DNA of 64,000 nt from the NCBI GenBank assembly GCA_963930655.1, contig OZ005608.1:9114001-9178000 (forward strand). Reading direction: 5' to 3'. A program made the translations under genes and the position numbers. This DNA comes from Myrica gale. Taxonomy: Eukaryota > Streptophyta > Magnoliopsida > Fagales > Myricaceae. This document shows positions 55,414 through 64,000 of the stretch, piece by piece; positions within the stretch are counted from its first letter, which is position 1; each line of letters begins with the position of its first letter. The notes below the pieces were generated by a model. That model was given only the letters and a program-made list of their open reading frames with translations. It was not told where the DNA came from and did no database searches.

Positions 55414-58400
55414 TGTAAGATTTACGTACAAGATTTACACAGCGGAAAAACCAAATGATTAGGATCTGATCTCTAGCTGTTATGATCAAGCGTTCTTAAT
55501 GGGAGAACAACATGTAGAAAACCTACAAAACAAAACACACAATAGGCAAATACAATACATAGAGTCTTCTGAGCATATAACCTATACTTTAGGGTTTCTA
55601 ACTTATGTCATATGAAAGATGTGATACACGAGCTTTATTTATAGGCTACGCTAGGGACCCTAATGTAATTATGAATTCTTTATTTATTCCTACCATCAAG
55701 GAATAATTATATTTAATGCCACGAATAATATTCTAACTGGAATAATTACCCAATACCATAATTAAATAATTTAAACTTTATTATTGCATGTGGCACTTGG
55801 ACCACACTTTAAAGGGAAATTTCTAACATTCTTCCACTTGGGCCACGTGACACACGAATATCTTTTAGGTATAAGGTACACCCGCGTATGGTTGTAACTT
55901 TACTTATTCCAATTATTCGTGAATCGCTCCCACTCACTCGAGGAATACTATGCACGAATCATGGCGGTAAAACTTTTATATATCAAGTCATCCCTTCCAT
56001 GTATTACAATGAACCATATCCCCAAAGCAAGCACTTTATGGGCTATCAAACTTTATGAATAGTCTTCTCATAAGCCATTCAAGTCCAACTTTATATATCC
56101 CAATGGATACTAAACTTTATGTGCACAACTAAAGCTTTATTCTCCAAAATAGTGACTTTATGTCTATAGACCAAATAGACAGAAATAAGACAAAAATTGA
56201 ATTAATAAGTCTCATATGCTTCTCATGACTTTAAACTGTATTACCGGTAAACTTTAGTCATGAGATTCGTAATCATTACTTCAGTACTTATAAGTTCAAT
56301 GAGAACTTCATGTCTCTTAAAATTCTCTCTTATACTGAATGTCGATATATAATTTTTGCTTCAACTTTACAGTTCTTGGAGAAGATAACTGTATTACACT
56401 TATTGCAGAAAATCTTAAAAGGTCTCACTATAATATCGACAATTTTGAGACTTTTAATGTAGTTTCACAACTGTAATGCATGTGTAAAAATATTCATAGC
56501 ACGTAATGAGTTTTGCTTCTATGGCAGCAATTTGTTTACCACCTTTATAGGATATATATATCAATTTAATAAGAAAATATATATCCTGAAGTAAACTTCA
56601 CAATGTCTACCATATTGCAAAATTCAAATCTGAATAACCAATCAACTCCAAATGGTTGAAGTTACTTTAGGTTAATCTTTAGTCCTCGACTTCTCACATT
56701 TATTACAGTACTTTATTTTGCTGCTTTCAAATCTGAAGTTTCCTCAGTAATCATGTTGTCTGACCAATGTCAAACCTAATCCAATGCATCTTAAGGGACT
56801 TCATTAAATTTATCCCCTTTGACAATAAATGCTACTATTTACTTTATGTAGCAAACTTGAATTGTCATTTTCAACACAATGAATTTACGTATAGGACTAG
56901 AAAAGAATTTACTCTCACTGACCCTAGAGTATGTACAAATATCAACACAATTCTCCTTAAATCCTTATGAGATAACAATCTTGTGAAATTTCACATACCA
57001 ATGGTGAGATATCTATACTAGTCCAAAATGACTGACTGTTATTCTTAATTCAAGTTTTAACCTTTATACCTCCTTTAAGATCTTATATTTAGAAATTTCA
57101 CTTCTACATCTACTTTATGTAACTCTAAACCAAATGAGTTACTAAATGTCATGTTTATCATAAATGACCCTTTATGACATTTTACTAAAATGTAGAGTTA
57201 TCTACACAATGGTTTGTGAAAGCAAACTCTAATCATTTTACTAAGAATGATTGCAATTCAAGGTAATCAAACTGGTTTTCCTCAAACACAATCAAACATC
57301 TTTCTATTAAAGGTAATTTAGTCAACTATTATGTTTCCTCAACTTTCATCCTTCGAGGATAAGCACTCCCACTAGGTTCAACTTCCTCAAGGAAATTTAC
57401 TTTATGAGACTTAACAATTTTACGACTATATGAAGGATAATGAAAATTCAAATATCTTGGAGTGTACTGTATAGCCAAGGAAAATATCGTTGATTGTCCT
57501 TGAATATAATTTCCCTGGGCGAGAATTAAAAATCCTCTCTTTATTAGGACAATCCCAAATGTGTAAATAAATACACAACGATGTTTCAGGCTTTACTCCA
57601 TAAACTTAATTGATCCATCATATTTTCGCTTTTATTGTACCTACCGTAGTATTCCTTACCTCCATCAGATCTTACGATCTGTGTTTACTTCATGTTTCTC
57701 TATTTCCACTTTACAGGACATAAAAACATTTAATGCTTTAACCTCATTAATTAGAATATATAGAGATACATTGATTTTTCATGGTCATCAACGAATGTAA
57801 TAAAATCTCTCTGACCATTTCGGTAAATAATGAGATAAGGTACATTTATAACAATGTGTATGATCTTTAGGATCACTGAACCCTTTTGGCACCTTTAATG
57901 GTCTTGTTGGTCTGTTTTTCCTTAATGTAGTCCACTCATGTGTCAATGTTAGTAAAATCAGGAGTTTTTTTTATGACTCAAAACTTTACTAACTTCTTTA
58001 TGGAGACATATTAATCTCTCATGCCAAAAGTTCAATTTAGAAAGCTCCACTTTATGCCAACTTTAATATGCAGGAATAAATAAAACGGTTAAGGTTGAGA
58101 TTCAAATAAAACTCCTTTCAGTGACTCATTATTGACAAATGTTTCATTTTCCATAATACTGAAATTGGAGTTTTCCAATTGAAAACAATAATCAACTACA
58201 AAAACTTGAAAAATAAATCTTGATAGTATATAAAACTTTTAATGCAGCTGTTTTATAAAATCAATCAAAGTCCCAACAGTCTTTATCTTCAAAATCATAT
58301 TCTTTTAAAATAAATGCTTTGTTTTGTTGGCCACTATATACTAAAAAAATTTCTGCATGATATTAACAATGTGGATTGCAAAACCGAAATCAATTCATTA

Positions 58401-59149
58401 GAGCTTTAACAAAAATCACACATCAAATATGAGATTGTTTCCACTTTCGAGTCATTTCCTGTATATGCCACTTTATTGCAAAGAGATACATATTTTCCTA
58501 TTGTCATATTACTTTATTGGCACTTTATGTTTATTCTTTGACAATTGGGCATTCTCGCATTTATTGGTCATTTCTTTATCATGAGCGAATCATTTAACAC
58601 GTCATGGTTTCTCTATTTTAATCTCTCTAACATTAAGCACACGTGGTCAAAATAAATTTATATTGACCATTTGATTTTATGTGTGCACACTTTAGAAAAA
58701 GAATCATAATCTAAAGTGAGAGATTATTTGTGAAATAAACCAAGATTGACTCAATAGTCTCACCTTTTAAGGACTAAAACTTTAATTATAATATCCTTCA
58801 ATTCCATAACGTGCTTGCGCACTCCTTTGGAATCACCAAAATTTTAGCTTGAAAACTAATATGGAGGTGTTTATTTGAGATTTCATGAGTATTCAACCTA
58901 AGTAATTTCATTACTTCCACCACTCATGCCTTTTAATCTCCTATGACATACTTGATTCCATTAGATAGGTGGTTCATCCATACGGAACGCCAGATTAACA
59001 TTTATACACCTCAAACTTTCTTTCCAGTCAGAAATAAATAAGCATTGGAACATAAATTATAATATCAAATATAAAATAGAAATAACCGCAATTGCCAAGG
59101 AAAATAAACTTTATTCTAAATTAGCCAATGTAAATGTAGACAGTAAATT

Positions 59150-59440
59150 CAAACCTTTTTGTGGGTAGAGGTTGCATCACGCACGAATTTTACTGGAGAA
59201 TTAATAAACTTATGCGCTAAGAAATAAAATTCTCCATACCTGTGGGCATAGGAAAATCTATCTAGTAACGCCTCATAAAACAGTAAACTCTAGCCTTCCT
59301 GTGGGCAGAGGTTGCATCACGCATGAATTTACTGAAGAACTTTATCAATAAGACTAGCAAATTTTAGTTCCAGGAAATAAAATTTTTCATACCTGTGGGC
59401 ATAGGAAAATATATCTCATAACCTAGTTTACTATCTTATT
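59150..59440. repeat. Tandem repeat, about 141-bp period
   Basis: GTGGGTAGAGGTTGCATCACG (59160) returns as GTGGGCAGAGGTTGCATCACG at 59301, and CATACCTGTGGGCATAGGAAAAT appears in both units; a third, partial unit starts near 59470 (CCTGTGGGGCTAGG). Lies in the interior of the old Copia element. Confidence 0.75.
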
Positions 59441-59984
59441 CTAACTAAACCATAAAATTAATAACCTCCCTGTGGGGCTAGGTCATTAGCTTCATGATTT
59501 AATTACAAAATATATGCCAATATCCTGATGAAGTTTTATTTAAAAGTCCAGATGTGATTATCATCATAAATTAGGATGTTGTGGCTACTCCTAATAAATT
59601 TTGATAATCAAAACTTCAATGGCATTGATAATCTTTATGCTAAATTAACAAAATGTTACATCAATCTTTATGCACAATTAACAAAACATATGCTAAATAT
59701 AACACTGTAAAATTATAACAATAAAATGGATAATAAAATAATATTGTAGCATAAATATGCACTTTAAGATTTTATATTCATTGACGAGCCAAAATTTAAA
59801 AAATAAAATTCATTTCTGCCAAAATCTTATCCGAAATGAATAAATATAATAAAGTCTGAGAAACACTTACAGAAGCAATGACATGGCTTAGTGGTGGAAT
59901 CATGCTTATCCGCAACATTGACTGTTGTGCGAAGCTCATTCACTGCCTTGAGCTTCTTATTTTCCTTCAGCATTCAACAAATGG

Positions 59985-60225
59985 TCCAACGGGTCGGGCA
60001 ACTCGCTATGCGACCTGCACCTGGTAGGTTAGCCTTACTGGCCCACTTTGGCCCAGACCAGCCCATAACTAAATGGGCGTGGTCCACTTTTTTTTTAATA
60101 TATATAAACCTTATGGGCCAAAATTTCAATGAGCCTATATAGCCCAAACTTTAAAAACATTTTATGGGCAACCCAAATGGGTAGGTAACCCTACCCGACC
60201 GAAATTTCATACAGACCCGAAGGTC
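59985..60225. repeat. Possible inverted-repeat element inside the old Copia element
   Basis: GGGTCGGGCAACTCGC on the left faces GGTAACCCTACCCGACC on the right. The middle has several TGGGC/GCCCA blocks. Probably a small hAT-like or unclassified insertion; no duplication was confirmed. Confidence 0.35.
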
Positions 60226-60610
60226 TCTTTCCCTTTCGCCATCGCCCCATCCTCTTGCTTCCACTTTATGCCTCGTGTGGCGGCGACGACTACCACCCTG
60301 ATCAACCTACGAGGGGCGCCGTCTCCGACGGAGAGAAGACCTCGTCGGCATGCCGCCGATAGTGACCCTCACCCTGTAATGTGGCAACTTTATAGGAGTT
60401 GTACCTCTCCCTACGACCTCTGTTAGGGTGTTCCGAGGAGGGACACCGCCTGGTGGAGTGGCTTGTGGCCTGCTGGCAGTGACTGGAGCGTCCGTTCGGC
60501 CTCCTCTCAATTCTCTTTCTCGTTTTGCCTCTCAATGGCAGAACCTCAATGATATTTTGAATGTAGGCCTTAGTGCAAAAACCCTGACTGTGCGTTGCCA
60601 CTATTCTTTT
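60226..60610. other. GC-rich unassigned block inside the old Copia element
   Basis: A block of host-like base composition (GTGGCGGCGACGAC, GAGGGGCGCCGTCTCC) in an otherwise AT-rich element. Open frames on both strands (60302-60601 minus, 60428-60649 plus) have no recognised family. Could be captured host DNA or a nested insertion. Confidence 0.4.
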
Positions 60611-61637
60611 CTTTCCTTCTCAGATTTGCTCTCTCACAACAAAATGTAAACAAATCAAAATCACGGATTAATAACATAGGTTAGAGAGAACCCATCGAAT
60701 AAAGGCAATAAAACCTTGTAACAGTTCTGATTTGCAAAACATAAAGGTGAATAGGAAAACTATTTAGACGGCGGAGAATTTGCATATGGGGGAGTGAATC
60801 TCTGAACAAACATAACAGTTAGGCATGAAGAGAAAATCAATTAAAACTGGATCCAACAATAAGCCTCATGGAACAAAATTTTCATCCGAAGTGAAAAGCA
60901 ATATTTCACTGAAATTAATGGCATAGAGAGAACCACAAGACTGAACAGTGAATAACACAAAGGCAAAACGAGTCCATAGGGCAAAAGAAATCCAAACTAT
61001 GTTTTTAAAAATAAACAACGATGTCTCCCAAAAGATATATGAATCTGTGAATCCTTATAAACATATATAAACAGATCAGCCAATTACTTTATGCTAAACA
61101 TAACAATCTAGAGGAATGACTCCGATACCACATGAAAGATTTACATACAGGATTTGCAAAGCAAAAAAACCAAATGATTAGGATCTGACCTCTAGCCATT
61201 ATAATCAATCGTTCTTTATGGAGAACATGTAGAAAGCCTAAAAAAACAAAACACACAATAGACAAATACAAAATAAAGAGTATTCTGAACCTATCACCTA
61301 TACTTTAGAGTTTCTAACTTTTATCATATGATAGATGAGATACGCCGGCGTTATTTATAGGTTAGGCCAGAGACCCTCATGTCATTATGAATTCTTTATT
61401 TATTTCTATCATCAATGAATAATTATATTTAATACAAGGAATAATATCCTAATTGGAATAATTATCCAATATCATAATTAAATAATTTAAACTTTTTTAT
61501 TATTATTGCATGTGTCACTTGTACCACACTTTAAAGGGAAATTTCTGACCTTCTAGCCCCGTATTGTCATTTCCCTCTGAAGCACCTCTGTTACTTTACT
61601 ATATTTTTTCTCCTTGGACTTGATAAGATTTATAGAA

Positions 61638-61912
61638 ATGAGTTCCTGGCTTTATATTGGTTTCTCCGTTGCTTCTGTTGCTCTACTGCATACATTGGTC
61701 TTTCTTCTTGTTCTTCCCATTCATCACAAAGCCAATGCTGCAATTGATTGTGATTTGTTCGAGGGAAGATGGGTGCTGGACAAAACATACCCGCTTTATA
61801 ATCCTATTGCGTGTCCCTTCATTGAGAGGGAGTTCAGCTGCCAGAAGAATGGCCGCCCGGATCTGGATTACACCATGTACAGATGGCAGCCCCTCGGCTG
61901 CAACCTTGTTAG
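61638..61912 (+). CDS. Trichome-birefringence-like (TBL) protein, first exon only
   Basis: The ATG at 61638 opens MSSWLYIGFSVASVALLHTL, VFLLVLPIHHKANAAI (signal anchor), then CDLFEGRWVLDKTYPLYN, CPFIEREFSCQKNGRPDLDY and MYRWQPLGCNLVR. This is the complete TBL domain of plant wall-polysaccharide O-acetyltransferases (Golgi, type II membrane). The exon ends at GTTAG|GTACC, phase 2 after CNLxR, where family genes carry an intron. The next exon (FNGTExL...GDSLSxNQW) was not found within the following 2.1 kb, so the gene is either cut short or has a long intron running out of the window. The start is 87 bases from the edge of the Copia element. Confidence 0.8.
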
Positions 61913-63121
61913 GTACCGTCCTATTCTGGTGAAGTTTTTGTTTTTTTGTTTTTTGTTTTTCGATGTTCGCGATTGCTGGTGCTGAACTGCATCCTTTTTC
62001 TTGCTGATGCTTTGAGGATCCATGTTCCCAACATGTCATCAGACAAAACAAAGTTATACTTCTCCGAAAGACATTATTATATATTTACCCATTTCTTGCT
62101 CAGTGCGCATTTTCTGCTCTTTCTTTCAATGGTTCCTAGTGCCGACTTCGACGCCATTTTCCGACTCTGTTTCTTCGGTTTAAGGTCTCCTCTTTTCTAG
62201 TGAAAAGACAGCAAAATTTTCAGCATAGTTTGATGATTCTACTTGGGCACTCATGAACAAGATCCCATGTCTTTCCGTGGCGCTTTCTACTCCTGCTAAT
62301 AGCTTGTAGAACCCAAAGAAATCTGAAAGTGCCCCACCTGTTTCGCCTTCCCGATGAAGCCCCTCCATTTTTAGAATTACCTCTCATGTTTCAGTGCAAG
62401 AGCCATGGCTCCTAAAATAAATTATTTCCAAATTTTAACCGAATTAATTGAAGTAGATTATGTTGACACTTTCGAGATTGATTAAAAAAATATCTTTTAG
62501 CATTTACAGAAATAGAAAAATAAGATAATCAGTGTTTGGGATTTTGTTCTCTTGTGTGACGTTATTATACTACTCAAAATGTAGATTAAGATCCATCACC
62601 TGATCTCTCCAGGGACCAACTTTTGTTTCCCTCTCACCGAATCTATTAACCTCATCATGTGACTGCTCATGTGAGCTTTGTCGGACTCCAGTTGGCTCAC
62701 CTTTTAAAGCATCTTTACCATATAGCTGTCATAGTTTTTTCTATTTTTCTTGCACTGCATCGATTAAAGTTAGACGTAATCAGGACATATATAGATTCTC
62801 TTTTAGCGTCTGGCAAGGAAGCTGTTCTTCCGTGTCACTTGTCAGCGAGCTCACGGACTCAATGGTTGGGAATGTCTTAGCAATTAGCATCCTGTATTTA
62901 CTATTTCAGCCCTTATTCTTTAGTCTTTACCATTTTCGTCCGTTAGGTCCCCCAACCTCTGCTGCGCATGTGTAATTGCGATGCCTAGCCCGTACGGCGT
63001 GAAAGTAGCAGGGCTATGATACTTTCCGTCGTAATTGTTGTTAAAGCACTAGAAAGAAAAACTCAAAACGTTTCTAGGTATAAGAAGCTCTTATAGTTAT
63101 TGGTTTATATGTATTATCTTT
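61913..63121. other. DNA after the TBL first exon, no feature recognised
   Basis: Starts as an intron (GTACCG). T-rich and moderately AT-rich; no later TBL exon, no transposon ends. The open frames (61946-62200 plus, 62180-62368 minus, 62659-62880 plus) have no recognised family. Confidence 0.45.
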
Positions 63122-63129
63122 TTGTCCTC

Positions 63130-63922
63130 TAGGACTGTGCACGGGTATCGGTGGTGGGTCGGAAATATCTGCACAGTCGTCGGTACCGACACCGTGTACC
63201 GTGCACCGGCGCCAAGCGTCACCGGTGCCGTGAGTCAAAATCCCCAAATAACGGGAAATTTGACGGAATGGGCGGTTTCACCCCTTTCCTTTTTTTTTGT
63301 TTAACATATATGAAACGACGTGTTTTAATTTCTTTTCAGTCTTCTTAACCCTACTTCTCCTCCCTCTTCGTCATTTCTTCTTCTCCTCTCTCCCCCCCCT
63401 CTCCCTCTTCGCCCGTTTCTTCTGCTCTCAGTCACCGCTTCGCCCGTTTCTTCTCTCTGTCTCTCCTCTGCAACTTTCTCGCTCTCTCTCTCCCCCGTTC
63501 ATTGCGATTTGATTATTTTGTTGTATTTTTGGAACAAATTTCTAGTTTCTTGCGATTTGGTTTGGTTTGATTTGGCTTGGAATCTGCTATTTGGTTTGGT
63601 TTGATTTGTCTTGATTTGGTTTGGTTTGGTTTGGTTTGGTTTTGAATCTGTGATTTGGGTTGAAATCTTGCGATTTGTGCGGTTTGTTTAGATTTTTGTG
63701 AGATTTTGTTTCGATTTGTGCTGTTTGTAATTTTTTTCCTTGAATTTTTTTGAATTTCCGGTGATTGTGGCGGTACCGCCCACGACCACCGTCAAAACCG
63801 CCACCGTTAGGTGATGGTTGTTCCCCTTACGGTGGCGGGGACGGTTCCCGTTTTTGGAGAACCGCCCATAGCGGTGCGGTGCCGGTGGAGGCCATAACCG
63901 CCACCGATTATGCACAACCCTA
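63130..63922. mobile_element. Non-autonomous hAT element with exact 8-bp duplication
   Basis: TTGTCCTC lies on both sides (63122-63129, 63923-63930). The ends TAGGACTGTGCACGG and ATTATGCACAACCCTA form hAT-type inverted repeats. Subterminal parts are GC-rich with GGTACCG, ACCGTG and GGTGCCG palindrome-like blocks on both sides. The core (about 63345-63500) is a pyrimidine-rich stretch that looks like a plant 5' leader, followed by TTTGG repeats. No transposase. Confidence 0.85.
63540..63680. repeat. TTTGG-type minisatellite
   Basis: Repeats of GGTTT/GATTT (TTGGTTTGGTTTGATTTGG-like), with about a dozen units in two blocks around GAATCTGCTATTTGG and GAATCTGTGATTTGG. Inside the hAT element. Confidence 0.75.
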
Positions 63923-64000
63923 TTGTCCTCTACAATTTACCATTATGTCTTTTAGAATGTAATATATTTCATGTCTCCTTGTATGAAACTAAGGGGGCGT

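Larger units (their letters stand above)
55414..61550 (-). mobile_element. Old Copia retrotransposon (minus strand) with both LTRs
   Basis: LTRs 55414-55828 and 61133-61550; TTCTA duplicated exactly on both sides (55409-55413, 61551-61555). The primer-binding site reads TGGTATCGGAGTC on the minus strand just left of 61133; the tract CCAAGTGGAAGAATG lies next to the other LTR, near 55829. So it runs right to left. In the minus-strand interior near 57700-58000, remains of GAG-pre-integrase and integrase can still be made out (FTNIDTxV, RDFITFVDD, MYLYIL, KALNVFMS). Heavily broken, far too many interruptions to count. The outer LTR parts differ at about 13% by eye, so it is clearly older than the element at 40913. 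Lineage not assigned. Confidence 0.9.

Overview
The window is nuclear DNA from a flowering plant. Low GC, GT-AG introns of plant type, plant-specific gene families and plant LTR, Mutator, hAT, PIF/Harbinger and CACTA elements all point to a eudicot, probably a woody rosid; the species cannot be fixed by reading alone. Three host genes can be followed exon by exon: an NHL-repeat membrane protein (12218-20605, +, 478 aa), a plant UBTD-type ubiquitin-domain-containing protein (22010-28053, +, 117 aa) and the DNA polymerase delta subunit POLD3 (38567-33142, -, 520 aa). A trichome-birefringence-like (TBL) gene begins at 61638 but only its first exon is visible, and a second TBL copy on the minus strand (39540-45661) is a pseudogene that keeps its introns.

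Layout. 1-10680 is a nest of retroelement remains: the 3' part of a Gypsy-type LTR, then an old minus-strand LTR (3211-10680) that received a hAT transposon and two Copia-type solo LTRs, each with its own target-site duplication. 10681-12217 is AT-rich, MITE-bearing DNA in front of the NHL gene, whose fifth intron (5.35 kb) holds a second hAT copy, a near-perfect foldback, a LINE 3' end and a Harbinger-like MITE. Three related MITEs fill the NHL-UBTD gap and two Mutator-type MITEs sit in UBTD intron 1.

The most striking part is a set of three Pack-MULE-like elements: Mutator-type long terminal inverted repeats carrying pieces of ordinary plant genes. 28454-30862 carries parts of a bHLH factor of the LRL/bHLH66 type, a calmodulin-like protein and a PUX (UBX-domain) protein; 31121-32666 (9-bp duplication ATTTTGAAA) carries a piece of a SMAX1-type gene; 45944-47442 carries pieces of a ROH1/BYPASS-like gene and a pectinesterase. 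The first and third share terminal sequence and form one family.

From 39.5 to 64 kb, transposons dominate: a TRIM and a nearly complete Copia element broke the TBL pseudogene; a CACTA-like element (47586-50632) carries two arrays of TCCGGA-type palindromes around one short coiled-coil reading frame; a Gypsy solo LTR sits inside a Copia-type LTR (50.8-54.6 kb); an old minus-strand Copia element (55414-61550) lies between the TATA box and the start codon of the TBL gene; and a hAT element with an exact 8-bp duplication (63130-63922) closes the window. The host genes are unrelated housekeeping or wall-modification genes and do not form a pathway; the transposon captures are the main novelty.
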